From: Nitrospiraceae bacterium
Lineage (GTDB): Bacteria; Nitrospirota; Nitrospiria; Nitrospirales; UBA8639
Assembly: GCA_020632635.1 (NCBI GenBank)
Contig: JACKFE010000003.1
Location: 1-64,000 of the forward strand
DNA length: 64,000 nt
Reading direction: 5' to 3'
In this document: in pieces, positions 37,138 through 46,286 of the stretch
Layout of the letters: every line of letters begins with the position of its first letter
Position numbering within the stretch: position 1 is the first letter of the stretch
Translations under genes and position numbers: made by a program
Notes under the pieces: model-generated
What the model was told of the DNA's origin: nothing
The model's input: the letters and a program-made list of their open reading frames with translations, nothing else
Database searches by the model: none

Positions 37138-37437
37138 ATGGGCAGTCAGAGAAGAAAGCAGTATACGGTGGACTTTAAACGGGAAGCCGTGGGGCTGGTG
37201 ACTCAGCAAGGCTATTCCGTGGCCGAGGCGGCCAAGAATCTCGGGGTGAACGCGGGCGTACTCCGGCGCTGGAAAACCGAGTTGGGGCGGACGGGCCCGA
37301 TGGCGTTTCCGGGGAAAGGCCATCAAACGCCAGAGCAGGCGGAACTGCATCGCCTGCGGGAGGAGAACCGCCGACTCCGGATGGAACGGGATATTTTAAA
37401 AAAAGCCACGGCGTTCTTCGCGAGCGAGCCGCGATGA
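37138..37437 (+). CDS. IS3-family transposase OrfA
   Basis: A 99-residue HTH_Tnp_1-type protein: RKQYTVDFKREAVGLV, SVAEAAKNLGVNAGVLRRWK, then a leucine-zipper-like tail (ELHRLREENRRLRMERDILK). It recognises the element's ends. AAAGGAGG stands just before the ATG. A seven-A run near 37397 (TTTTAAAAAAAGCC) is a possible frameshift site for making OrfAB. It overlaps orfB by 4 bases. Confidence 0.93.
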   Translation: MGSQRRKQYTVDFKREAVGLVTQQGYSVAEAAKNLGVNAGVLRRWKTELGRTGPMAFPGKGHQTPEQAELHRLREENRRLRMERDILKKATAFFASEPR

Positions 37438-38360
37438 GGTACGCCTTCATTCAAGGGGAACGGTCGCGGTATCCGCTGACGGTGCTCTGCCAGGTGCTGC
37501 AGGTGAGTCGAAGTGGGTATCATGCCTTTCTGAAACAGGCTCCGCCGATCAGGGACCAGGCGGTGCTGGCTCAGGTGCGCCGGCTGCATGCCGCGTCTCG
37601 TCGCACCTACGGGCAACGGCGTTTGTGCCAAGCGTTGCGAGCCGAAGGGGTTCCTGTGGGTCGATGGCGCACCCGCACCCTGATGCGGCACGCGGGGGTT
37701 CGCGTGAAGCGGAAGCGGCCCTGGGTGCCCCGCACCACGGACAGCCGCCATGGGGAGCCGGTAGCCCCCAATCGCTTAGAGCGACAGTTTACCGTCGAGA
37801 CGCCCAACCGAGCATGGGGTAGTGATATCACCTATCTGCCCACCCACGACGGCTGGCTCTATCTGGCGATCGTGGTGGATCTGTTTTCCCGCAAGATTGT
37901 GGGCTGGGCCCTGGCGTCCACCATGGAGACCTCGCTGGTGACCACGGCCTTGAGCATGGCCATTGGCCGGCGACATCCGCCACCAGGGCTCCTGCATCAC
38001 TCGGATCGCGGGAGTCAGTATGCGAGTGGGGCCTATCAAGCGCTCCTCCAGCGGCATCAGATGGTGGGGAGCATGAGTCGGCGGGGCAATTGTTGGGACA
38101 ATGCGGTGGTGGAGCGGGTGTTCCGCAGTGTGAAACACGAAGGGCTCGATGACACGGCCAGGGAGCAACCCGCAGCCACGGTGAAAGCGAGAGTCATCGA
38201 CTATATGGAGATGTTTTATAATAGTCAGCGCTTACATTCCACATTGGGCTACCGGAGCCCGAATGATTTTGAGCGGCAGGCCCAAGACCTGCCCCCACAG
38301 CTTGGTGGGACACAAGGAACCTCAGAGAGAGGTATGGCCAACAAGGAGATCGTTCAATAA
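37434..38360 (+). CDS. IS3-family transposase OrfB
   Basis: A 308-residue integrase-type transposase with an HTH_21 region (RTYGQRRLCQALRAEGV) and an rve core. The DDE residues are D in WGSDITYLP, D in HHSDRGSQYAS, and E in NAVVERVFRSVKHE, followed by QRLHSTLGYRSP. The frame is intact and begins with an ATG that overlaps the orfA stop. Probably functional. Confidence 0.93.
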   Translation: MRYAFIQGERSRYPLTVLCQVLQVSRSGYHAFLKQAPPIRDQAVLAQVRRLHAASRRTYGQRRLCQALRAEGVPVGRWRTRTLMRHAGVRVKRKRPWVPRTTDSRHGEPVAPNRLERQFTVETPNRAWGSDITYLPTHDGWLYLAIVVDLFSRKIVGWALASTMETSLVTTALSMAIGRRHPPPGLLHHSDRGSQYASGAYQALLQRHQMVGSMSRRGNCWDNAVVERVFRSVKHEGLDDTAREQPAATVKARVIDYMEMFYNSQRLHSTLGYRSPNDFERQAQDLPPQLGGTQGTSERGMANKEIVQ

Positions 38361-39067
38361 TGGGCAAATATGGAAGCCGACATTCAGCAGGATTCAGGGA
38401 AAACCCTGAGACGGTTCACTATTCACGCTCTTTTTCCTCTGTCCATTTTTACTGAACCACTTCAAGTAATGTTTTTCACTCGGCGGCATTGTATAGTTTT
38501 GACTATAATAGACGGGAAATTCTTGATCAGGGACTGCGCCCTCCAAAACCTCCACCACCCTCACGATTGTCAGCATTTGTTCCCACGGATACCCTTGGGG
38601 AGAAATAATGGTCTTCGACTCGTTCCTAACGACCTGGACCTCAGCCTGAAAAAAAGAGCCTTGTACGTACGAACCACCCTTTTTCCCTGACTCTTCGTGA
38701 ATACGCTTCTTCTCGAGGTAAACCCCACAGGGAATCGGTTGCTCGGAAAAATGGACTCCAAAAATGCGTATGGGATCGCTGAATGCGTCGCTCAGGAAAA
38801 TACCGCTCCACACCATGATGGTCCCGACACTTAACAACCATGTGGTTATACTCACTTTCATGCTGCTATCCTTAAAAATTTCTTTGTTCATGCTTGAATT
38901 CTCCATCCTGGAAAATTTTTTATCGGATTCCCCGCGTCCCTGCAGGCTCCACCGTATCTCTTGCTCTGCTATGAAGCCCCTGTCGTTTAATTCAGGCTAG
39001 ACTTTCCTTCTCTTGCTTTGGCAGCATTGTTAGGGCTCGCTTCCATTGGTCGCAACGCAAACCGCTT

Positions 39068-39345
39068 CTATGTGTTGTCTTTGAACACCGATTCTTCGAG
39101 TTTCTTCACTAAGGCCTGCGCGACGTCCTTCGGCGCCGGGACGCCATGATGGTGTCGCCATTCCACGCATACGCCACCGCGTAGAAACCGGCGGCAACTT
39201 CAGGGCTATTTACCAAAGAACTGGAGCGATTAGAAATAGTGGCAGTCCCAATTTGAGACTTACCATGCACTAGTCCTGGCGAATACCCTTGGTTGTAGGC
39301 ATCCATGGAAAGGATTGCCAAGAGAAGATCTTTAGAAATGGCCAT
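39068..39345 (-). pseudogene. RTX lipase-like gene, internally deleted (tail copy B)
   Basis: The first 66 residues (MAISKDLLLAILSMDAYNQG ... GFYAVAYAWNGDTIMAS) look like the N-terminus of large bacterial lipase-like RTX proteins, where a YRGTD strand would follow. At about 39148 the frame changes and the sequence becomes VPAPKDVAQALVKKLEESVF, the recurring RTX C-terminal module, ending KDNT and a stop at 39068. The head and tail of a long gene are thus fused out of frame by one large deletion. The start is 4 bases after the 241-residue gene, so it was part of one operon. Confidence 0.78.
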
Positions 39346-39349
39346 AAAA

Positions 39350-40075
39350 TTATTCCTTTACAAAATCAAACTTATTAAGTTGATTAACAACATCGTTTTG
39401 CTCATAAATACCAGCTTTTTTTTCAGCAATTCTTTCTTCCACCGTCTTAAAGATCAAAACTTCTCCCAACAAACTCTCCACTTTTCCCTCCGTCACCGGC
39501 TCGTCGGTAATTTCCAATGTGATGCGTTTGAGCTCAACGCCCGGCCCGAATGTGGCCGCTAAATTGTCCGGATCGACCTTCTGGACGGTTTTCGGATCGG
39601 TGAGATCCGTGAAGGTCACCAAGAGGGGATAGTGCTTGGGATCAATCACGCGGGTCTCCCGCAAACGTGACAATGCCTCGGCCCATCGTTCGCCTGGCGC
39701 ATGGACCGCCTCAATGATGCGGTCTTTAAACACATCCCGGGCCAAAAAGGCATTGTAGGTGAGTAAGGCAAACAGATATCGATTGGAAGGCAACTCCACC
39801 ACGACGGCTTCCCCCTCCAGCTCAAGATTTCGTACCCCGTGCACCATCGGAATTTCCGGATGACCGAACACGCTCATTTCCACCACGCTCGATCCAGCAT
39901 ACCGTTGATCGCCTACCTCCACCTCCACCATCATCTTTTGATGCCACGAATGGGAGGCAAACCCCAAAAATTCCCACCCGACCAAGAGAGGGGCAAAGAT
40001 AAGACAGAGGAGGAGCCATCCTCCTCTGCCATAGAAGCTTTTTCCACATATCTGCTCATGACCACTCCGCTTCAT
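39350..40075 (-). CDS. Membrane-anchored or exported protein between RTX genes
   Basis: A 241-residue protein with one N-terminal hydrophobic segment (GGWLLLCLIFAPLLVGW, residues about 18-34) and a large outer domain. The domain includes VVVELPSNRYLFALLTYNAF, YPLLVTFTDLTDPKTVQKVD, FGPGVELKRITLEITDEPVT and a coiled C-terminus. The family is not recognised with a function. It lies directly after one RTX C-terminal module and 4 bases before an RTX lipase-like head, the same slot that sec genes occupy elsewhere, so a partner role to the RTX proteins is plausible. Confidence 0.75.
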   Translation of the reverse strand: MKRSGHEQICGKSFYGRGGWLLLCLIFAPLLVGWEFLGFASHSWHQKMMVEVEVGDQRYAGSSVVEMSVFGHPEIPMVHGVRNLELEGEAVVVELPSNRYLFALLTYNAFLARDVFKDRIIEAVHAPGERWAEALSRLRETRVIDPKHYPLLVTFTDLTDPKTVQKVDPDNLAATFGPGVELKRITLEITDEPVTEGKVESLLGEVLIFKTVEERIAEKKAGIYEQNDVVNQLNKFDFVKE

Positions 40076-40159
40076 GTTTACCCTCCGTGTTTCGTCCTTG
40101 GCTCACGTCTTGCGGTACTTTTTCCTTAAAACCTGTCTTTCACATTCAATCCAAAAGCG

Positions 40160-42880
40160 TCAAGAAAGGGTGGGTGGAGCTGGAGAAGAATCAGCCATCG
40201 GCTTCTTAGTTTCCGCGGTCAAGGCAAATCTTTTATAGAATTTGTCTTTGAACACCGACTCTTCGAGTTTCTTCACCAAGGCCTGCGCCACTTCCTTGGG
40301 AGCCAACACGGCCAGCAACCAAGAAATCTCACCACTCCTCCATTCATGTAGAGCCAGGCGAAACGGGATATTGGCTTGTTGTTGGGATTCCAACTTTTTG
40401 TCCACCTCGTCGGAGAGACCTGCGGCGTCTTGGATTTCCCCAGGCCTGGTGGCGGGGCCGAGCTGTGCAGCCGACTCCGGAAGCCAGGTGCACACTGTCT
40501 GAGCGTAGCCAGTTTGTGCGCCGCCGGTGTCGGCGAAGCACGCAGGGCACCCGCAGGGCTCCGCCACGGCCAACATGGCTTTGTCCACTTTGGCCAAAAC
40601 CAAAGTGGATCGGCTGCCGGGACGAACACCGGCTTCTCCCCAAAGAGGTGCCGGGGTTCCCAAACAGCTCGCCGATGTCATCGATGTGCCCGTTGGCGTT
40701 CTGATCGAACACCAATAACCCATCGTCGGGCCGCACCCACCCCGTCTGTTCGGCAAAGCCATCGCCATCCAGATCGAACACGGGCGAGAGAGGCGTGCGG
40801 GCCGTCAGCTCCAGCCCATCCCCATCCAGATCCAGCACCAAAGGATCGACCCCTTCAAAAAGCGACACCCCCAGCAGCGCCTTGTACATATAGTCAAACA
40901 CCAACTGGAAAAATTCATAGAGCCCCTTGCCGGTATCATTGTTCACCAGCAGGATGCGCTCCATGTCGTATTCGAACACCAGGAGCCCCGCCGTGCGGCC
41001 GCTCAGGGGCGTCTCCGGCCCCACGTCGGCATTGGTCACAAACGTGGCGCCCCAACCGAGACTCTTGCCAAACGCGCTCTCAATGACTAAGTCGCCTTGG
41101 GCATTCATCCCGTAGCGAAACAAAAAGGCCCCGTAGGCCCAGGGATCTTCGGATGCTTCCCACCGTTGTCCGCCCCACAGGTCTAAACCAAAGGCTTTGA
41201 TATGGTCCTCGGGTGTGGCATCTTCAATCAAGGTATGGTTGGAAAAGTAAAACGTGTCCGCACCCACTCCGCCGGTCATGCGGGTGCCCGGCGTCAGGGA
41301 AAAGAGGGTGTCGTTACCAGCACCCCCAAAGAGGTCATTGTCGGCTCCCCCAAACGACAGAATGATATCATCCCCGCTACTGCCATCCAGCGTGGCATCG
41401 CTGGCTTGAATGGCCACCAGCACGTCATCGCCCGAGCCCCCATCGATCAGTTCTCCATCCGGCCCCACGACGAGCGTATCATCCCCGCCGTTACCGTAAA
41501 TCGTCTGGACCCCGGCGATATAATTCCAAAAACCTTGCAACAGAGACACCCCGGAGCCGCTCCCTGAGCCGACCTGCCCAGCGCTCTCCGTATCTATCAC
41601 GATTTCAAAATTCTTGAACGACACATCCCCGGCAGTGGCATTCGCTGGATCCAACGCTGAAATATTCACACTTCCGGTGTAGTTGGTGAAATCAAGAGTG
41701 TCCTCACCCGCTCCCCCATCAATTTCGAGGGCACTGCCGAACGGGAGAATGCCTTGGCTCAGAGCGTAATGAGAAGCCTGAAACAGTTCGTCGCCACCCT
41801 GAACCGTGACGGTGTCGTCTTGTGAGGTGCCGAGGATTTTTTCGATGGAATACAAATAGTCCGGGGTCCCATACCCATCATCGGCCACCACAATCGGCTT
41901 TTTTCCATCCAGCAATGGCCCGCCCAGGTCAAAATTAATCGTGATGCCGCCATTCACCGGCGCAAAATGATCGCCTTCCTAATAGTCAGCAATATTGGTC
42001 CCATCAGCATCGAGGGGATTGGTCCGATCTCCTCCGTGTAACAGATCAATCCCACTACCCCCAAAGAGCCGGTCATTCCCCATTCCCCCATACAGATAGT
42101 CGTTGCCTGCTCCACTTTTAATCGTATCGTCGCCCTCAAAGCCAAAGAGCAAATCATCTAATTCTTCAGGCAAATCCCCGTTGTCTCTGTCTGCGGTAAA
42201 CAGTTGATTGGGTTTTGTATTGAGGTGAGGCAAGTCAGGGTTTCCTCCTGGCATCACCGAAGGCTAGATCAACATTTGTCCAGGGAGCGTAATCCAGCGC
42301 GGCATCTAATTCAGCAAAGGGATTGGTGGTTGAACCCATACGGAATGTTGCATCATAACCCGCCCGCCCGCCCGTCCCCTTCGGACTCTAGACAGGCTTC
42401 AAGCATCACTTGATTGGTTTTTCGTACCACCTCTCCTAAATGATCAAAGGATAAATGATTGTAGTTCCTAGGTTGGTTTCGGACATAAGTCTCACCAGTT
42501 TCTGGATTAACTAAATCATGCCGATTTTCAATGGTATGATACAGCTCATGAATTAATACTCGCTCTAGGCTCATATTTTTAAACAACCCATCTTTGCCTA
42601 TGTAGTAAAGACTTTGGATTTCTGTAAAATCTACCATTATCGTTGGTGTCATTTTTTCGTTCTCAATATATTGCCCTGAACTCCCTGACTCCGAAATTAA
42701 CAGATTAATATGAACTGCTTGATCCAAAAGCAATTGCGCTGTTGATGATGGCAGATAGGTATCTCGGAGAGCTTGTTTAACACTTTCCTTTTGGGCATCA
42801 TTCCAATGAATTGAGCCATCATTTGGTTCTTTAAAGGTTAAGCGAGCTCCCTCTTCAAAGTCAGTGATAATCCAGTTCAT
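40160..42880 (-). pseudogene. RTX-type Ca-binding protein with metallopeptidase-like head, frameshifted (tail copy C)
   Basis: Reading from 42880, the head carries LERVLIHELYHTIENRHD, an HExxH-like zinc motif (HELYH, 42536-42550). Downstream are Ca-binding nonapeptide repeats (AGNDYLYGGMGNDRLFGGSG and later GGSGDDVL, GGADNDLFGGAGNDTL). The LDLDGDGLEL and FDQNANGHIDDIGELFG block follows, and finally the APKEVAQALVKKLEESVF tail. The frame is broken at a (CCCG)4 run near 42359, again near 42240, by an in-frame TAG at 41979, and near 40650, where about 200 bases encode no recognisable protein. GGAGGG precedes the start. Such proteins are normally type I-secreted; no transporter gene is in the window. 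Confidence 0.8.
42359..42374 (+). repeat. (CCCG)4 tetranucleotide run at a frame break
   Basis: There are four perfect CCCG units (GGGC on the coding strand) inside the RTX pseudogene. The upstream frame reads EGDGRAGGL and stops just after the run. A shift by one unit would continue as AGYDATFRMG. Slippage here could explain the frame change. Only four units are present, so reversible switching is possible but unproven. Confidence 0.7.
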
Positions 42881-42921
42881 CATCGCCCTCCAAAGAAAAA
42901 ATACACCATTAAACTCTAATG

Positions 42922-43446
42922 TCACCATACGCTCTTACAATCAGAAAACCATTGTGTCAGCCATTGTAAGACTACATTTTTTCGTGTTCCTGGTTTGGGA
43001 AATCGTTCCATTGGCCTTGATAAAATAATCTCTTGATTAAGTGCCACTCCACCCATGATATAGTAAAATTTGCTTTCTTCATGCTCATACGGTAAGCCTG
43101 AATCTCCGAAATCCACGTGATATTCCACCGGAAATTCCTTAGCTGGCACCTGGCCTTCAAGCACCTCGGCTACTTCCACCATAACCATTCTCATTGATGG
43201 GTATTTTGAGGATAATGGCAAACCAATAATTTGCACTTTGGCTTGAAAAAACGAATCCGGCCTCTTAGATTTTCTCTTCTGTTTGAGATATTCTTCACAG
43301 GATATTGGTTGGGTATCGAAGGTAGGTCCATGTGGGACAACTGTACCCGACGCCATTTCAAAATCCCCGAACAAGAATATAATCGAAACAATACTCCAGA
43401 CTATCTTTCGCAAAGCACCCAACACCACCTGAGATAGCAACTCCAT
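42922..43446 (-). CDS. Small secreted protein sec2 (RTX-linked family)
   Basis: A 174-residue intact member of the sec family. It has a hydrophobic N-terminal segment (IVWSIVSIIFLFGDFEMASG) and then the family blocks QPISCEEYLKQK, DSFFQAKVQIIG, VAEVLEGQVPAKEFPVEY and KFYYIMGG. It starts 16 bases after an RTX C-terminal fragment and stops about 40 bases before the metallopeptidase-like RTX head. The placement recalls the small periplasmic inhibitors encoded beside serralysin-type RTX proteases, but sequence similarity to those was not tested. Confidence 0.82.
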   Translation of the reverse strand: MELLSQVVLGALRKIVWSIVSIIFLFGDFEMASGTVVPHGPTFDTQPISCEEYLKQKRKSKRPDSFFQAKVQIIGLPLSSKYPSMRMVMVEVAEVLEGQVPAKEFPVEYHVDFGDSGLPYEHEESKFYYIMGGVALNQEIILSRPMERFPKPGTRKNVVLQWLTQWFSDCKSVW

Positions 43447-43461
43447 TATTATTTTCTCTCC

Positions 43462-43692
43462 TTACTTAATCGGTGCTGTAGAGAAGCTCATATTAAACTG
43501 TTTAAACCTTCGGTCTTTGAACACCGACTCTTCGAGTTTCTTGACTAAGGCCTGCGCCACGTCCTTGGGCGCTAGGACCGCGAGTAGCCAGGGAATCTCC
43601 CCGCTCTTCCATTCATGTGGAGCCAAGCAAAAAGGTATGGTGGCCTTTAGTTGCGCTTCCAGTTTTTTATCCACCTCGTCGGAGACATGCGC
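43462..43692 (-). pseudogene. RTX-type protein, C-terminal fragment (tail copy D)
   Basis: About 76 residues in frame after a TAG at 43693: AHVSDEVDKKLEAQLKATIP, then HEWKSGEIPWLLAVLAPKDV and the module AQALVKKLEESVFKD. It matches the 40-kb tail almost residue for residue (SDEVDKKLESQQQANIPF..HEWRSGEISWLLAVLAPKEV). Upstream sequence shows no matching coding region, so the body of the gene has been lost. sec2 follows directly. Confidence 0.78.
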
Positions 43693-44189
43693 CTAAATCT
43701 CTTGGCTAACGGAAAAGAGGAGAGTTCCACTTCCATGGTCATCTGTTGCCGTCCAGACCCCTTCCACACATCTGAGACCTCACAGCCGCCCAGGGAGAGC
43801 AGAATCGCCTACCGAATCATGACAGATTTTTCCGGAAGTCCATTCTGTGGACGCGCGCCCTCGGGAGGAATGCGTCCAAATGCCGAACGTGGGAAACGGC
43901 TCTGCCTAATTTCATGCTGGCTGTTGAATCGGGGTCCCTCCCGCTGACTGTACCGTAGCATGAGGGATCGCTTAAGAGGAGTGATACGTTGAAGGAGAAA
44001 ATTTGGAGAAGCCGGAGTCCGGTGGAGATGTAAAGATCCCGCTCACCTCTTGCCGCCACCTACCAGCATATTGCCGGCAGACGTTGGAGCGTCTGCTATA
44101 CGTTGAAGCTGGTGCGTCGACGTTAAGCGGGGAAGGCTCCGGTCACGTGCCGAAGTCGCGGGCGCCCCCTTTCCCCAGAGAACGGGCGT
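43693..44189. other. Intergenic region upstream of the RTX tail fragment
   Basis: I find no convincing coding sequence in these 497 bases. Short frames on both strands lack family features or ribosome sites. No Ca-binding repeat remnants could be recognised by eye. It separates the RTX patch from the EF-G-like gene. Confidence 0.5.
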
Positions 44190-46286
44190 TCAGACGGGGG
44201 AGACCATTTCTTTCTTATGCTCTTCCGCCACCCGGCCAAGAAGTTCTCGAGGGACTTCCTCGTACCCCAAGAAACTCAGGCTGTAACTCCCCTTGCCGGC
44301 GGTCATGGAGGTCAGGGACGGCGCGTATTTCAGCATTTCCGCCAGCGGGACAATGGCTTTCACAATCTGATGATGTCCCTTGGCCGCCATGCCTTGTATG
44401 CGTCCGCGCCGGGAGTTGAGATCGCCGATCACGGTGCCCACCACCTCATCCGGGATGCTCACTTCCGCTTCCATCATCGGTTCCAACAAAGTGGGATGGG
44501 CTTCCTCCATGGCCTTTTTCAAGCCCATGGACGCGGCGACCTTAAAAGCCATTTCCGAGGAATCCACCGGGTGATGGGAGCCGTCATACACGGTGACTCG
44601 AATATCCACGACCGGAAAGCCCGCCAGACACCCTTGCTGCAAGGCTTCCTGCACGCCTTTTTCCACGGCCGGAATAAAGTTACGCGGAATCACGCCTCCC
44701 ACGATTTTGTTGTGAAATTCAAATCCGCCCCCTCGCGGCAAGGGTTCGATTTGCAGCCAGCAATCGCCATATTGCCCATGCCCGCCGGTTTGTTTTTTGT
44801 ATTTCCCCTGCGCTTGCGCCATTTGATGAATGGTCTCTTTATAGGGCACTTTGGGCATATGCAGATTCACTTCGACCCCATATTTGCGTTTCAACTTTTC
44901 CAAGGTCACATCAATATGCCCCTGCCCGACTCCACTCAATAACATTTCCTTGGTCTCGTCATTCCGGAGAAATTCCAATGATGGATCTTCCTCCACCAGT
45001 TTATGGAGCCCCAGGCTCACTTTATCGATGTCGTTTTTACTTTTAACCTCCAACGCGTACGACATCACCGGCTTGGCAATCTGAAATCCGGGAAACACCA
45101 CCGGATGTTTGTCCTCACACAGGGTATCCCCTGTTTGCGTGTCCTTGAGTTTTCCGATGGCGACGATCTCTCCGGCCATGGCTTGGGGAACTTGCGTATG
45201 TTTTTTCCCCAACGAGGTAAACAGGTGCCCGCCTTTTTCTTTGGCATGCCGCGTGGCATTGAGAAACGTTGAATCGGCATCCAAGACACCGGAGACAATG
45301 CGCGCGAAGGTCAACCGCCCGACGAAGGGATCGATGGTCGTTTTAAAGACAAAGGCGGAAAAGGGTTCCTCGCGCTGACCTTTCAGGAGAATGTCCCCCT
45401 GAGTCTGCGGATGGACTCCGTGAATGGGGTGCAGCGAGGCCCGGTCCTCGGGTGAGGGCAACAACTGATGCATGGCCTCCAGAAGCGTCGCGGTCCCGAT
45501 ATTGTGGAGAGCCGACCCGCATAGGATGGGAACGATTTTTCGTTCCAGCGTACCCATCATGAGGCCATCCCTCAGATCTTCAGACGATAACTCTCCGTTC
45601 GCTAAATATTTTTCCACCAATTGATCATTGGTTTCAGCCACTTTCTCCATCAACCGTTGCCGGTATTCTTGGAAACCGGATTGGTGCTCGGCTGGGATGT
45701 CGGATCGGGTTGGTTGCGGTGCACGTGCCGGTGATAACACGGCTTGCTGCGTAAGAAGATCGATGACCCCGCTGAATGCGGCTCCCTCCCCCATCGGCAT
45801 CACAATGGGCACTCCCGCACCGGCCAGGGCGGTTTGACATTCCTCGATCACGGACAGGTAATTCGTCCGGTCCTTATCCAGATCGTTTACAAAAAGCAGG
45901 CACGGTAATTCCTGTTCCTGAACCAGGTCCCACACCCGTTCCCATTCCGAACGGACGCCGGTGGCCGCGCTGACCACCAGCACGACGCCATCCACGGCTC
46001 GAAGGGCGGAGGTGACTTCGAAAAAAAAGTCGATGGTGCCCGGGCAGTCAATTATGGTGTAGGCAGTGTCCTGCCAACTCAGCTGCACGAGCGAGGCTCC
46101 GGCTGAATGATGCCGATGAACTTCCTCCGGTTCAAAATCCCCGATGGTCGTGCCCTGCGGAATCGTTCCCATAGAGGGAATCGCTCCAGCTGTCCAGGCA
46201 ATCGCTTCACAGAGAGTGGTTTTGCCCGCCCCGGGATATGAGGCGAAGGCGACATTGCGGATTGATGAAGGGGTCACGTGTTTCAT
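44190..46286 (-). CDS. Elongation factor G-like GTPase (EF-G paralogue)
   Basis: A 698-residue protein with the full EF-G domain order. G1 is SYPGAGKTT (residues 16-24), a divergent switch region lacks ERGIT, G3 is DCPGTIDF, G4 is NDLDKDR, and domains II-V include GGHGQYGDCWLQIEP and GDLNSRRGRIQGM. In canonical EF-G G3 is DTPGHVDF; here the catalytic His is Thr, as in the divergent EF-G-like group. It may bind ribosomes with altered or slow GTP hydrolysis. GAGGAGG precedes the ATG. The true fusA is not in this window. Confidence 0.88.
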   Translation of the reverse strand: MKHVTPSSIRNVAFASYPGAGKTTLCEAIAWTAGAIPSMGTIPQGTTIGDFEPEEVHRHHSAGASLVQLSWQDTAYTIIDCPGTIDFFFEVTSALRAVDGVVLVVSAATGVRSEWERVWDLVQEQELPCLLFVNDLDKDRTNYLSVIEECQTALAGAGVPIVMPMGEGAAFSGVIDLLTQQAVLSPARAPQPTRSDIPAEHQSGFQEYRQRLMEKVAETNDQLVEKYLANGELSSEDLRDGLMMGTLERKIVPILCGSALHNIGTATLLEAMHQLLPSPEDRASLHPIHGVHPQTQGDILLKGQREEPFSAFVFKTTIDPFVGRLTFARIVSGVLDADSTFLNATRHAKEKGGHLFTSLGKKHTQVPQAMAGEIVAIGKLKDTQTGDTLCEDKHPVVFPGFQIAKPVMSYALEVKSKNDIDKVSLGLHKLVEEDPSLEFLRNDETKEMLLSGVGQGHIDVTLEKLKRKYGVEVNLHMPKVPYKETIHQMAQAQGKYKKQTGGHGQYGDCWLQIEPLPRGGGFEFHNKIVGGVIPRNFIPAVEKGVQEALQQGCLAGFPVVDIRVTVYDGSHHPVDSSEMAFKVAASMGLKKAMEEAHPTLLEPMMEAEVSIPDEVVGTVIGDLNSRRGRIQGMAAKGHHQIVKAIVPLAEMLKYAPSLTSMTAGKGSYSLSFLGYEEVPRELLGRVAEEHKKEMVSPV

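Larger units (their letters stand above)
37076..38464 (+). mobile_element. IS3-family insertion sequence with 3-bp target duplication
   Basis: The 1389-bp element has imperfect inverted ends that share TGAAGTGGT.....AATGGACA and GAAAAGAGCG. It is flanked by agt at 37073-37075 and 38465-38467. It carries orfA and orfB in the plus direction, opposite to the interrupted gene. Its G+C content is clearly higher than its flanks by eye. It differs from the IS3-family element at 1-1336, so at least two IS3 lineages are present. Confidence 0.9.
36867..38861 (-). pseudogene. Small secreted protein sec3, split by an IS3-family element
   Basis: The 5' part (38465-38861) encodes a signal-like segment (MKVSITTWLLSVGTIMVWSG) and the shared family blocks QPIPCGVYL, SFFQAEVQVV and VVEVLEGAVPDQEFPVYY. 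The 3' part (36867-37075) encodes FILGTLGRSQDGTNASLVRV and onward to a stop. Removing the IS (37076-38464) and one agt duplicate joins the two in frame, giving KHYFILG, which matches KFYYIMG of sec2. I chose the start at 38861 with AAGGA upstream. The intact protein would be about 200 residues. The split copy is probably non-functional. Confidence 0.82.

Noticed and set aside
36867..37139. A separate 90-codon minus-strand gene downstream of degP
   Set aside because: Its 3' part is the displaced end of sec3 and its first codons lie inside the IS3 end, so it is not an independent gene.
40376..41086. Plus-strand open frame of 236 codons opposite the RTX pseudogene
   Set aside because: Its composition (Arg, Pro, Ala, Ser) and lack of motifs fit an antisense shadow; the minus strand carries recognisable Ca-binding repeats.
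41979..41981. TAG within the RTX gene as programmed read-through or recoding
   Set aside because: The same gene has several frameshifts, so simple decay explains the stop better; no recoding signal was seen.
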